Position numbers and translations under genes: made by a program. Of a stretch of 64,000 nucleotides of DNA, positions 54,781-63,761 are shown in pieces (the stretch's first letter is position 1; every line of letters begins with the position of its first letter). The DNA is from Calditerrivibrio nitroreducens DSM 19672. GTDB lineage: Bacteria; Chrysiogenota; Deferribacteres; Deferribacterales; Calditerrivibrionaceae. The stretch covers positions 372,001 through 436,000 of the forward strand of contig NC_014758.1 of the NCBI RefSeq assembly GCF_000183405.1. Reading direction: 5' to 3'. Under the pieces are notes generated by a model, which ran no database searches, was not told the origin of the DNA, and worked only from the letters and a program-made list of their open reading frames with translations.

Positions 54781-56679
54781 GTGGAAATAAATCAAATTGA
54801 GAAGGTGTTGTCAAATAAAAATGAATTGCTCTCTGCCACGAATAAGTGTAGAGGTGATATATTAAAAATGACTACATTAGCCCAGAGTGGTCATCCTGGT
54901 GGTTCTTTATCTGCCATTGATATGCTGTATTCAATCTATTTGGTTGCCAATATAGATCCAAAAAATCCTTATAACCCTGATAGGGATAGGATAGTCATAT
55001 CAAATGGTCATATCTCTCCTGCAGTGTACAGCACGCTTGGGAATTTAGGTTTTTTTGACATCGATGAAGCTATTGCTACTTTTAGACTTGCTGGTAGTAT
55101 TTTTGAGGGGCATATTGAGAGATCCATTCCCGGTGTGGAATGGACTACTGGTAACCTTGGTCAGGGGCTATCTGCTGCCTGTGGTATGGCTGTGGCTGGT
55201 AGAGTAAAAGGTATTCAATATGATATTTTTGTCGTAATGGGGGATGGGGAGCACCAGAAAGGGCAAATATCAGAAGCCAGAAGATTTGCAGTGAAGTACA
55301 ATCTTAAAAATATAACTGTTTTTATTGATTACAATAAATTACAGATAAGCGGTGATATTTCAAGAGTAATGCCACAGAATATAAAAGATGAATATATTGC
55401 TGATGGCTGGGTGGTACTTGAAATTGATGGGCATAATTTTGATGAAATATTAAATGCCATTAAAATGAGTAAAAATATAGATCGACCCACAATGGTTCTT
55501 GCCAGAACTACGATGGGTAAAAATGTGAGTTTTATGGAGAATATTGCGGACTACCACGGTAAACCTTTGACAGAAGGGCAATTGGATGAAGCTTTAAAAG
55601 AGCTCGGTATTGAAAATAATCTTCAATATTATAAAGATATCAGAAGTAAGTTTGTGGCTGACGTTTCAAAGCATACCTTTTACAGAGATGATCTTAAGAT
55701 AGATATCGGGATGTCCAAGATTTATAACACCGATGCATCCCTTGACAATAGAACAGCCTTTGGGAATGCCATCACAGATATAGTACAATTGAATGAAGAT
55801 AGAATAGCTGTTTTTGATTGTGATCTTGCTTCATCAGTGAAAACGGATAAGGTGGAAAAAGAATTTCCAAAAAACTTTTTTCAGTCTGGGATTCAGGAGC
55901 ATCATACCGCCACAATGGCAGGTGCGGCATCTGTGAATGGTGTGGTGAGCGTGTTTGCAGATTTTGGTGTCTTCGGTGTGGACGAGACATACAATCAACA
56001 AAGGTTAAACGATATAAATCATACTAACTTAAAGGTAGTGACAACTCACGTAGGGATCGATGTGGGTGAAGATGGTAGAACCCATCAATGTCTTGACTAT
56101 GTGGGGGCTATGCGAAATCTCTATGGATTTAAAGTTATCGTCCCTGCTGATCCCAATCAGACGGACAAAGCTGTGCGATTTGCCGTCAAAGAATATGGAA
56201 ATTTTCTTATAGCAATGGGTAGATCCAAGACACCTGTATTAGCAGATGAAGACGGAAAGCCTTTTTATGGTGAAAACTATAAATTTGAATATGGGACAGG
56301 AGATATTTTAAGAGATGGCTCTATTCCACTTATAACTTATGGTGCCATGACACTTTATGCTCTAAAAGTGAGGGAACTTCTTTCGGGTAAGTTTGATATC
56401 GCAGTTTTGGTATTTTCCACACCACTTGCCCCTGATATGGAGCTTTTGAAAAGATATTCCGGTAAAGGTGTCGTTTTTGTGTACGAAGACCACAACAGAT
56501 TTACCGGGCTTGGCGCAATCTTATCCCAGAAGATATGTGCAGAAGGGGCTAAAGTTAAAGTTGTCACATTTGGTGCTGATTATTATCCATATTCGGGTAA
56601 ACCAGCTGACGTATTAAAACTTATGGGGCTTGATCCTTCAACTGTGGCTCATAAGATTGCCGAAAACCTTTCAAAGTAA
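54781..56679 (+). CDS. tkt: Transketolase
   Basis: A 632-residue thiamine-diphosphate enzyme of the non-oxidative pentose phosphate pathway. Landmarks are SGHPGGSLSAIDML, the TPP motif GDGEHQKGQ (residues ~156-164), and the pyrimidine-domain segment GIQEHHTATMAGAASVNG. It is somewhat shorter than E. coli TktA and resembles the compact transketolases of anaerobes. GTG start with AGGAG six bases upstream. Confidence 0.92.
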   Translation: MEINQIEKVLSNKNELLSATNKCRGDILKMTTLAQSGHPGGSLSAIDMLYSIYLVANIDPKNPYNPDRDRIVISNGHISPAVYSTLGNLGFFDIDEAIATFRLAGSIFEGHIERSIPGVEWTTGNLGQGLSAACGMAVAGRVKGIQYDIFVVMGDGEHQKGQISEARRFAVKYNLKNITVFIDYNKLQISGDISRVMPQNIKDEYIADGWVVLEIDGHNFDEILNAIKMSKNIDRPTMVLARTTMGKNVSFMENIADYHGKPLTEGQLDEALKELGIENNLQYYKDIRSKFVADVSKHTFYRDDLKIDIGMSKIYNTDASLDNRTAFGNAITDIVQLNEDRIAVFDCDLASSVKTDKVEKEFPKNFFQSGIQEHHTATMAGAASVNGVVSVFADFGVFGVDETYNQQRLNDINHTNLKVVTTHVGIDVGEDGRTHQCLDYVGAMRNLYGFKVIVPADPNQTDKAVRFAVKEYGNFLIAMGRSKTPVLADEDGKPFYGENYKFEYGTGDILRDGSIPLITYGAMTLYALKVRELLSGKFDIAVLVFSTPLAPDMELLKRYSGKGVVFVYEDHNRFTGLGAILSQKICAEGAKVKVVTFGADYYPYSGKPADVLKLMGLDPSTVAHKIAENLSK

Positions 56680-56680
56680 T

Positions 56681-57844
56681 TTATAGATATTCGGGGGGTT
56701 CTTCCCCCTTTTTACTTAAAAATTTTATCATTTTTGCCACATTCAGGGCTGTGAGGTTAAGGTTTTTTCTGGCATTTTTCATTATATTTTCCAAATTATC
56801 TGGTTGATGTATGCAGCTAAATATTGCTGTTATCCCATAATCGTAAAGGATGGTGGCATCTTCTGTGTAGGAACCAGATATGCAGATGACAGGTTTATTG
56901 TGTCGTTTAGCTATTTTTGAAACTCCGGAAACTACCTTACCAAATTTTGTTTGATGATCAGTTTTCCCCTCGCCGGTAATCACCAGATCCGATTCTTTTA
57001 TCTTTTCTTCCAGATGATGAAATTCCGATACAATTTCAAAACCTGGCATCAGTTTAGCGTTTAAAAATGATAGGAAAGCTGCACCTATGCCGCCGGCAGC
57101 ACCAGTGCCTGGTATATTTGATACATCCATGCCTGTGACTTTTTTTATCACTTTTGAAAATTTTACCAGAGCTTTATCAAGCTTTTCCACCATCTGGATG
57201 TCGGCACCTTTCTGGGGTCCATAAACATAAGAAGCTCCATTTTCTCCAACCATAGGGTTATCCACGTCACAGGCGATAAGAAATCTTGCATCTTTCAGGT
57301 TATTATCTATTTTTGTAAAATCGATTGACTCCACTCTTTCAAGCTCGTAGCCACCAAACCCAACCTCTTTTCCCTCTTTATCCTTCAATCCAAAGCCAAG
57401 GGCCTGTAGCATACCACCACCTGCATCATTCGTGGCACTTCCACCAATACCGATTATGAATTCTCTTACCCCTTTGGTTAATCCATCTCTGATAAGTTCT
57501 CCTAGGCCAAAAGTTGTGGTGATGGATGGATTCCTCTCTTCAGGTTTTAGTAGAGATAAGCCGCAGCAGGATGCCATTTCGATTATACATCTTTTTCCAT
57601 CACCAGTAATACCATATCTCGCTTTAGTTTTCCTGCCAAGAGGATCGAGAACATCTTTTTCTACAAAATACCCTCCGGTTGCTTCGATTAATGTTTCGGC
57701 TGTTCCCTCTCCCCCATCTGCCATAGGCACCTCGATTATTGTAAGATCGGATATTTCTGAAATAAAGGCGTTTGATATGGTATTTATAACCTCTTTTGAG
57801 GATAGGGACTCTTTAAAAGAATCGGGTGCTATTACTATTCTCAT
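56681..57844 (-). CDS. glxK: Glycerate 2-kinase (GlxK/GarK family)
   Basis: A 387-residue glycerate kinase type 1: N-terminal IVIAPDSFKESLSSKEV, PMADGGEGTAETL, GIGGSATNDAGGGMLQALG and the C-terminal VICISGSYT. It phosphorylates D-glycerate to 2-phosphoglycerate. It converges on tkt with a 1-base gap. Together with the class V aminotransferase at 8.8 kb it could serve a serine-hydroxypyruvate-glycerate route, but the genes are not linked. Confidence 0.93.
   Translation of the reverse strand: MRIVIAPDSFKESLSSKEVINTISNAFISEISDLTIIEVPMADGGEGTAETLIEATGGYFVEKDVLDPLGRKTKARYGITGDGKRCIIEMASCCGLSLLKPEERNPSITTTFGLGELIRDGLTKGVREFIIGIGGSATNDAGGGMLQALGFGLKDKEGKEVGFGGYELERVESIDFTKIDNNLKDARFLIACDVDNPMVGENGASYVYGPQKGADIQMVEKLDKALVKFSKVIKKVTGMDVSNIPGTGAAGGIGAAFLSFLNAKLMPGFEIVSEFHHLEEKIKESDLVITGEGKTDHQTKFGKVVSGVSKIAKRHNKPVICISGSYTEDATILYDYGITAIFSCIHQPDNLENIMKNARKNLNLTALNVAKMIKFLSKKGEEPPEYL
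56693..56713 (+). terminator. Terminator of tkt, embedded in glxK
   Basis: GGGGGG, a short loop, then CCCCC and five T residues on the plus strand, 14 bases after the tkt stop. The same bases encode the last residues of the convergent glycerate kinase. Confidence 0.6.
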
Positions 57845-57851
57845 GAATACA

Positions 57852-57879
57852 ATTATATTAAAATAAATCTTATGGTCAA
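57852..57879 (-). promoter_or_regulatory. Promoter for glxK
   Basis: Read on the minus strand: TTGACC (57879-57874), 16-base spacer, TATAAT (57857-57852), directly in front of the start. The start codon is only ~8 bases from the -10, so the mRNA may be nearly leaderless. Confidence 0.55.
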
Positions 57880-57886
57880 TATTTTA

Positions 57887-57915
57887 TTGAAAAAATAAGT
57901 GGGATGTTGTATTAT
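57887..57915 (+). promoter_or_regulatory. Promoter for the HIT-lapA-lapB-mutS operon
   Basis: TTGAAA (57887-57892), 17-base spacer, TATTAT (57910-57915), 30 bases before the HIT gene. Confidence 0.55.
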
Positions 57916-57944
57916 AAAAGAAGTTAAACAAGAAGAGGTAAGAG

Positions 57945-58433
57945 ATGGAAAAGATCTGGGCACCCTGGCGGATGAGATATATAGATGGATCTCACAAAGA
58001 TGAAGGTTGTATTTTCTGCAATAAACCTAAAGAGAATAATGACAGGGAGAATCTGATTGTATATAGAGGGCGATTCTCTTTTGCAATGCTAAATCTTTTC
58101 CCATACACAAATGGGCATACTATGGTAGCCCCTTATAGACATACTGCGATATTTGAGGAGCTTACAAGGGATGAAGTGATCGATATACATATAGTTACAT
58201 CTATTATCATAAAAGCCATCAAAATGACAATGAATCCTGATGGATTCAATCTTGGGTACAATCTTGGAAGGACAGCTGGGGCTGGTATTGTGGACCATTT
58301 ACATTTTCATATAGTCCCCAGATGGAATGGAGATACAAATTTTATGCCTGTCATCGGTGAGGTAAAGGTCATTTCCGAACATATTGAGCAGACATACGAT
58401 AAGATCCTAAAGGGGATAGAGGTGATGGGATGA
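57945..58433 (+). CDS. HIT-family (histidine triad) nucleotide hydrolase
   Basis: A 162-residue HIT protein with the triad DHLHFHIVPRW (H118, H120, H122) and an N-terminal zinc-like CIFC near residue 26. It begins with EKIWAPWRMRYI, typical of the bacterial Ap4A phosphorylase-like branch. It probably acts on dinucleoside polyphosphates or adenylated metabolites. The stop overlaps lapA by 4 bases. Confidence 0.92.
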   Translation: MEKIWAPWRMRYIDGSHKDEGCIFCNKPKENNDRENLIVYRGRFSFAMLNLFPYTNGHTMVAPYRHTAIFEELTRDEVIDIHIVTSIIIKAIKMTMNPDGFNLGYNLGRTAGAGIVDHLHFHIVPRWNGDTNFMPVIGEVKVISEHIEQTYDKILKGIEVMG

Positions 58434-58729
58434 AAGTTATCGTTAATATTTTAAAGTTGATCATTATTTTAGTTATAATAATATTCTCTGCAATGAATAT
58501 CCAGAATGTACAGATACACTACATGATTGGGCAACCACCAATGCAGATCCCTTTATTTATCGTTATTATCATTTCGTTTCTTCTTGGTGTTTTCGTCTAT
58601 TGGCTTTTTTCTCTTAAAAATAGTTTTAAAAAGTTTATCGAAATTAGAAATCTAAGATCCGAACTAAATAAAACCAAAAATGAGCTAAATAGGATTAAAT
58701 CTTCCCCTTTCAACAAGGATGTGAAATGA
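58430..58729 (+). CDS. lapA: LapA-domain (DUF1049) membrane protein
   Basis: A 99-residue protein with two membrane helices (about 5-25 and 40-62), separated by the conserved NIQNVQIHYMIGQPPMQIPL, and a charged C-terminal coiled coil. LapA works with LapB in controlling LPS synthesis. The gene overlaps the LapB-like gene by 4 bases. Confidence 0.85.
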   Translation: MKVIVNILKLIIILVIIIFSAMNIQNVQIHYMIGQPPMQIPLFIVIIISFLLGVFVYWLFSLKNSFKKFIEIRNLRSELNKTKNELNRIKSSPFNKDVK

Positions 58730-59727
58730 TCCGATTTTTTGATAGGGATAAAGAAACTGGTAACTCTAAAGTATTTTATCACTTGATAAACGGTGATTAT
58801 GCTGCGGCACTTGATTTATTAAAAAAGAGTTACGAAGGGAAAGATATCCCCGATGATTATTATTTCCTTATGGGTGGGATATTAAGAAAGATCAACGATT
58901 TTGAAGGAGCTTTACAAATTCAAAAAAATCTCTTTACTGCCGAAAAGATATATCCAAACAATATAGTGGCGCATGAATTGGTGGCAAATCTAATTGCTCT
59001 CGGTAAAGATAAAGAAGCTGTGAATTTTATATCAGATTTCCTCAGGAAAGAAGATGACCAGAAGCTTAAAGACATTTTACCGTATTTACTTTATACGATA
59101 GAAGATTTTGAGACGGCGGCGGAACACTTTAAAAAGATGAATAACCCCGTAATGGTGTCCTACTGCTACTATCAGGAGGCACTGAAATTGGGTGGTATGG
59201 ATTCTGAATTTAGTTCATACCTTTTGAAATCTCTAAAATACAATAACAAGCTGAGAAGTGCAAGATTTGATCTTGCGGGATACTATTTCTTGAATGGCAA
59301 AAATGGGAAGGGACTGGATCTTCTGATCGAAGTGATATACGAAGATCTCATAAAATCTCTTGATGATCTTTATTACATAAGGGATAAGTTTAAAACTTAC
59401 GCAGATCTTTTACAATTTGAAAGATTGATTGACAAAAAGGTGAACGAAAATAGTAGCAATCCATTTTACTATATATATCTATCTGAAGAGGCTTTATCCA
59501 ATGGGGATCTGGAAAAAGGGAAAGATATTTTGATAACATATTCAAATAATCATTACACACCAAAAGTGATTCTCAAGTATTATGCAAAGCTTTTGGGGGA
59601 TCAGTTTTTGGCGAATACATTTATGAATGAACATATTTATCAATGTTATAACTGCAAAGCAACGTTTATTAATTTTTTTAGTATATGCCCATCCTGCAGG
59701 TATGTAGACACTATTAGCGTCCATTAG
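58726..59727 (+). CDS. lapB: LapB-like TPR protein with C-terminal rubredoxin-type knuckle
   Basis: A 333-residue TPR protein ending in a zinc/iron knuckle: CYNC near residue 305 and CPSC near 323, the LapB/YciM layout. In E. coli LapB regulates LpxC proteolysis and LPS transport. The usual N-terminal membrane anchor is absent; the protein starts with a soluble helix, so it presumably relies on LapA for membrane contact. Repeats match TPR only loosely. Confidence 0.8.
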   Translation: MIRFFDRDKETGNSKVFYHLINGDYAAALDLLKKSYEGKDIPDDYYFLMGGILRKINDFEGALQIQKNLFTAEKIYPNNIVAHELVANLIALGKDKEAVNFISDFLRKEDDQKLKDILPYLLYTIEDFETAAEHFKKMNNPVMVSYCYYQEALKLGGMDSEFSSYLLKSLKYNNKLRSARFDLAGYYFLNGKNGKGLDLLIEVIYEDLIKSLDDLYYIRDKFKTYADLLQFERLIDKKVNENSSNPFYYIYLSEEALSNGDLEKGKDILITYSNNHYTPKVILKYYAKLLGDQFLANTFMNEHIYQCYNCKATFINFFSICPSCRYVDTISVH

Positions 59728-59731
59728 CCCT

Positions 59732-62284
59732 ATGGAAGAAAACATCAAAATTACCCCGATGTACAGTCAGTTTCTCCAGGAGAAAAAGAACTATCCTGAT
59801 GCCATTCTTTTTTTTCGAATGGGGGATTTTTATGAGATGTTTGGTGAAGATGCTAAAATCGCTTCAAAAATACTGAATATCGCTTTAACCGCCAGAAATA
59901 AGAATGAAGAAAATCCGATTCCTATGTGTGGTATACCCTATCATTCCTATATCCCCTATTTAAAAAAACTGGTGGATGCAGGGTACAAAGTGGCGATATG
60001 TGAGCAACTGGAGGATCCCAAAAATGCAAAAGGGATCGTGAAAAGAGGTGTGGTGAGGGTGGTAACCCCCGGTACACTGATTGAAGATGATATATTGGCG
60101 GGTAATGATTTTAACTTTATACTTTCATTCGAAAGGGATGGTGATATCTTTTACGCTGTGGTATCTGATACCTCCACTGGTGATACATTTGTTACAAAGT
60201 CTGTTTCAATTGAAGATATAATCACACAGTGGAACCCTAAAGAGATTATTACCACAATTAATAATCCACCAGTGGGCAATGCCACCATCCTCAGGTATCG
60301 ATACAACGACGAATATATGCTTGACAGAGTAGCAGAGTATTATGGAATTACTTCCACAGTAGCTATCGGTATCCGTGAAGAAGTGATAGTGAAGGCTCTT
60401 TTTAATCTTATCAAATATATTGACGATAATCTGCTGGATGTTAAATTGAAATTCCCTGAATTTTTTACTTTTGACAATACGCTTTATATGGATGCGGTTG
60501 CCATAAAGACGCTGGAGGTGGTGGAGTCTTCGGATCCATCAGGGAGAACTTCGTTATTTGACGTCCTAAATTTTTGTAAAACAGCTATGGGGGAGAGGCT
60601 TTTAAAATTTTATCTTTTGACCCCAACAAGGTTGAAATTTGAAATACTAAGAAGGCAGGAATGGATTACATTTTTTGTGAATAATAGCGATTTGATAGAT
60701 AGCTTATCAAAGATTTTATCAGAGATAAATGATATAGAAAGGATAATTACGAGGATTTCTGCGAAGAAAGGTTCTCCAAGGGATTTAATTGGTTTAAAAA
60801 ACTCATTAAAACAACTGCCCCAAATAAAAAAGATTCTAAAAGGGTATGTATCCCCGATTTTGCAGGACTTTATTAAGAATTTTGATGATTTAAAAGATAT
60901 TTATCAATTAATCGATCATGCCATAAGTGACGACCCACCACTAAATATCAAAGATTGTGGCGTAATCAAAGATGGATATTCAACTGAAGTTGATGAGCTA
61001 AGGAGTATAAGGAAAAATAGCCAGTCATTACTACTGAAGATAGAAAATGAGGAAAAGGAAAAGACAGGAATCTCCACACTAAAAGTAAGATATAACAAGG
61101 TATTTGGTTACTATATAGAGATTTCTAAAGGTCAGGTGGGTAAAGTGCCTGACTATTATGAAAGAAGACAAACTCTTGTGAATGCCGAAAGATTCATTAC
61201 TCCAGAATTAAAAAAACTCGAGGAGAAGATCCTTACCGCAGAAGAACGTTTACAGGAACTTGAATATGAAATCTTCTGCCAGATTAGGGATGGCGTATCA
61301 TCAAATGCATCCCGGATTAGATATGTTGCCCAGATGGTGGCGGAAATAGATTTCTTCATTTCTTCCGCTTATTGTGCGATAAAATATAATTATGTAAGGC
61401 CTGAAGTGGGGGATTTTGAGGAGATTAAAATCATAGATGGTAGACATCCTGTAATTGAAAGGCGGGTGAAGGAAGGATTTGTGCCGAATGATGTATTGCT
61501 CGATGGGACAAAAAATAGATTGATGATTATCACCGGACCAAATATGTCTGGTAAGAGCACATACTTGAGAACTGTTGCAGTCATTACCCTTATGGCACAT
61601 TGTGGTTTGTTTGTACCGGCAAGAGAGGCTAAAATCGGTTTTGTGGATAGAATCTTTACACGGGTTGGGGCAAGCGATAATCTTGCTCGGGGGGAATCAA
61701 CATTTATGGTGGAGATGCTGGAAACGGCAAATATAATAAAGAATGCCACCCAAAAATCTCTTATTATTTTAGATGAGATTGGCAGGGGGACATCCACCTT
61801 TGATGGTTTATCAATTGCATGGTCTGTGGCGGAGTATATCGCCGAGAGGGTAAAGGCAAAGACACTTTTTGCCACTCATTATCATGAGCTTACGGAGCTT
61901 GAGTCGATGGTGGCGGGTGTTAAAAACTATACTGCTCTTGTAAAAGAATGGAAAAATGAAATTATTTTCATGCGAAAGATAACCGAAGGGGTGGCTGATA
62001 AAAGTTATGGTATATATGTTGCAAAACTTGCTGGATTACCCGAAGCAATTGTTAGCAGAGCAGAAGAGGTTCTGTCAATACTTGAAAAGCATGAGATATC
62101 TATAGATGGTTCTTTTATGATGACGAAAAAGAAGAGATCCTACGAAAGAACAGTGATACAGCCAATGCTACTTTTTGAGGAGCACCCCATCATCAGCGAA
62201 TTAAAAGGTATAAACCCTGATGAGTTATCTCCAAAAGAAGCTCTCGATCTATTCTATAGAATCAGGGAGAAGCTTGATGCATAG
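59732..62284 (+). CDS. mutS: DNA mismatch repair protein MutS
   Basis: An 850-residue full-length MutS. The N-terminal mismatch-binding motif ILFFRMGDFYEMFG supplies the Phe-x-Glu wedge. A connector and clamp domains follow, then the ATPase with Walker A GPNMSGKST (K608), DEIGRGTS and the helix-turn-helix end. Present at the end of an LPS-regulation operon; no mutL in the window. The 3' end overlaps a membrane-protein gene by 8 bases. Confidence 0.97.
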   Translation: MEENIKITPMYSQFLQEKKNYPDAILFFRMGDFYEMFGEDAKIASKILNIALTARNKNEENPIPMCGIPYHSYIPYLKKLVDAGYKVAICEQLEDPKNAKGIVKRGVVRVVTPGTLIEDDILAGNDFNFILSFERDGDIFYAVVSDTSTGDTFVTKSVSIEDIITQWNPKEIITTINNPPVGNATILRYRYNDEYMLDRVAEYYGITSTVAIGIREEVIVKALFNLIKYIDDNLLDVKLKFPEFFTFDNTLYMDAVAIKTLEVVESSDPSGRTSLFDVLNFCKTAMGERLLKFYLLTPTRLKFEILRRQEWITFFVNNSDLIDSLSKILSEINDIERIITRISAKKGSPRDLIGLKNSLKQLPQIKKILKGYVSPILQDFIKNFDDLKDIYQLIDHAISDDPPLNIKDCGVIKDGYSTEVDELRSIRKNSQSLLLKIENEEKEKTGISTLKVRYNKVFGYYIEISKGQVGKVPDYYERRQTLVNAERFITPELKKLEEKILTAEERLQELEYEIFCQIRDGVSSNASRIRYVAQMVAEIDFFISSAYCAIKYNYVRPEVGDFEEIKIIDGRHPVIERRVKEGFVPNDVLLDGTKNRLMIITGPNMSGKSTYLRTVAVITLMAHCGLFVPAREAKIGFVDRIFTRVGASDNLARGESTFMVEMLETANIIKNATQKSLIILDEIGRGTSTFDGLSIAWSVAEYIAERVKAKTLFATHYHELTELESMVAGVKNYTALVKEWKNEIIFMRKITEGVADKSYGIYVAKLAGLPEAIVSRAEEVLSILEKHEISIDGSFMMTKKKRSYERTVIQPMLLFEEHPIISELKGINPDELSPKEALDLFYRIREKLDA

Positions 62285-62840
62285 AGAGGATTTTTTATAC
62301 CTTGTGGACAAGCCACTACTTACCGTATCATTGCTATTTTCATCGATACCGATCTGGTTTGTAATCTTTTTTGCAATTTACAGGGGGATAGATCTGATCT
62401 CAACATTAATTTTTTTGTTTATTCTCTTTTTGTGCAGGATTCATATCTTTACAGAATCTCAAAATCTGAACCCTTTTAGCGTTGCTTTTAATACATTTGT
62501 AAAAAATGTAATAAGTATATCTTTGCAGATTACTCTGTCGTTTTTTATCATTATCCTTTCTATAGTTATGATGATTGGGGAGAAAAATGCTGCGATTGTA
62601 ATTACGCTAATCACAATAGCAATCATTGCTGTTATGATTTTTATCGGGAATGGTAGGATACTTTATAAACGATGGAGGGTTTATACTATCGGTGAAGGTC
62701 GGGGGTTGATCTCTTCGATAATATATAATTTGATCTGGCTTATTATACTTTTAAATGAAGATATTATTATTTTTGCACTTGGGATGATTATTTCCGTTTA
62801 TTGGAATATCTATCTTTATTTTAAAAGAAGTTCAACCTGA
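62277..62840 (+). CDS. Membrane protein of unknown function
   Basis: A 187-residue protein with about five hydrophobic helices, starting MHREDFLYLVDKPLL. ATG 62277 is inside the 3' end of mutS; the longer frame from 62220 would overlap mutS by 65 bases and is unlikely. I do not recognise the family. A basic loop (GNGRILYKRWRVYTIGEGRG) separates the last helices. Confidence 0.7.
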   Translation: MHREDFLYLVDKPLLTVSLLFSSIPIWFVIFFAIYRGIDLISTLIFLFILFLCRIHIFTESQNLNPFSVAFNTFVKNVISISLQITLSFFIIILSIVMMIGEKNAAIVITLITIAIIAVMIFIGNGRILYKRWRVYTIGEGRGLISSIIYNLIWLIILLNEDIIIFALGMIISVYWNIYLYFKRSST

Positions 62841-62871
62841 TGTATAAACTATATTATTGAAGAGGCTCCAA

Positions 62872-63240
62872 CTATTCTGATCTATCACGAGCGATTTTAA
62901 TAATCTTATCCCGCAGTAATCCAGCCATCTTTTCGGTGGGGATATTCAATTTTTTCGCTTCATTTTCTAAGAATAGTACAATTTCTTTCTTAAACTCTGG
63001 ATCGATGGCACATGGTAGCGCAATTGTGGTTTTACATTTACAATTTCTCAATGCAAGTATATCGTAAACATTGTGAAGATGCATTACCATAAAATTTGCA
63101 TCAAATGCATGGACAGGGATGTCGGTTTTTTCAATAAAATCTAAGAAATTTTCAAATACAACGCCACAGCATGAGCATTTTTTAGGAAATAACTTATCAA
63201 TATCTTTAAGGACTTTTTCAATTATCTCATTTTCATTCAT
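62872..63240 (-). CDS. Small cysteine-rich cytosolic protein of unknown function
   Basis: A 122-residue soluble protein. It has CSCCG near residue 22, then a central His/Asp-rich stretch (VHAFDANFMVMHLHNVYD) and CKCKTTIALPC near residues 67-77. Five to six cysteines plus histidines suggest a metal or Fe-S site. I do not recognise a family. Start chosen at MNENEIIEKV. Confidence 0.65.
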   Translation of the reverse strand: MNENEIIEKVLKDIDKLFPKKCSCCGVVFENFLDFIEKTDIPVHAFDANFMVMHLHNVYDILALRNCKCKTTIALPCAIDPEFKKEIVLFLENEAKKLNIPTEKMAGLLRDKIIKIARDRSE

Positions 63241-63249
63241 TTAAATTCT

Positions 63250-63495
63250 CTAAAATTTTTTTATGGGGTGAAAAGCCTTTGAAATAGGTAGCGGGGTATC
63301 GATCCTTTCAAGATCTTTTTTCGTTATAGTTTCCTCTTTGAGAAGATTGCCGTTTGCATCGAATGTCTTCAGAACGAACTTATCAACAGATGCAACATTG
63401 ATATAAGAAAGAAGCATCAATGCTATAACTACCACAAAAGCCCCATACCAGTAGGGCATATAAATACCACCAAAATACTTACTAAACTTTTTCAT
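63250..63495 (-). CDS. Single-pass membrane protein of unknown function
   Basis: An 81-residue protein starting MKKFSKYFGG, with one membrane helix (about residues 17-36) followed by a polar C-terminal domain (KTFDANGNLLKEETITKK). The upstream in-frame start at 63585 would add 30 residues of atypical sequence and is rejected. It ends 9 bases before the cysteine-rich gene and is probably co-transcribed with it. Confidence 0.55.
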   Translation of the reverse strand: MKKFSKYFGGIYMPYWYGAFVVVIALMLLSYINVASVDKFVLKTFDANGNLLKEETITKKDLERIDTPLPISKAFHPIKKF

Positions 63496-63571
63496 AGTTT
63501 GGAAATATAACACATTAGAAAAAAATATCAATAAAAAAATGCCGTCACCCCATTTTTTGCACCCTAAAATA

Positions 63572-63711
63572 AGTTCAAGGTTCAACGTTCTACGTTATAC
63601 GTTCAAGGTTCAAGGTTCAATGTTCAATGTTCAATGTTCTATGTTCTATGTTCTATGTTCTATGTTCTATGTTCTAACGTTTCAACGTTCCAACGTTTTA
63701 ACGTTAAATGT
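63572..63711. repeat. Tandem heptanucleotide repeat tract (GTTCAAG / GTTCAAT / GTTCTAT / GTT-x-AAC variants)
   Basis: About 140 bases of 7-base units beginning GTTC. Order: mixed GTTCAAG/GTTCAAC/GTTCTAC/GTTATAC units, then GTTCAAG, three GTTCAAT, and five or six GTTCTAT copies, ending in GTTTCAAC/GTTCCAAC/GTTTTAAC units and GTTAAATG. Blocks of identical adjacent units indicate local slippage or expansion on a 7-base period. Period 7 is not a multiple of 3, and both predicted ORFs across it are artefacts. Confidence 0.9.
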
Positions 63712-63732
63712 TTGCCCATAGATGCATCATCA

Positions 63733-63761
63733 GGGCAGACACACAGGTCTGCCCATATTTT
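63733..63761 (+). terminator. Terminator-like hairpin
   Basis: Stem GGGCAGAC/GTCTGCCC (8 bp) with loop ACACAG, followed by ATATTTTTC. No plus-strand gene ends nearby, so its function is unclear. Confidence 0.45.
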
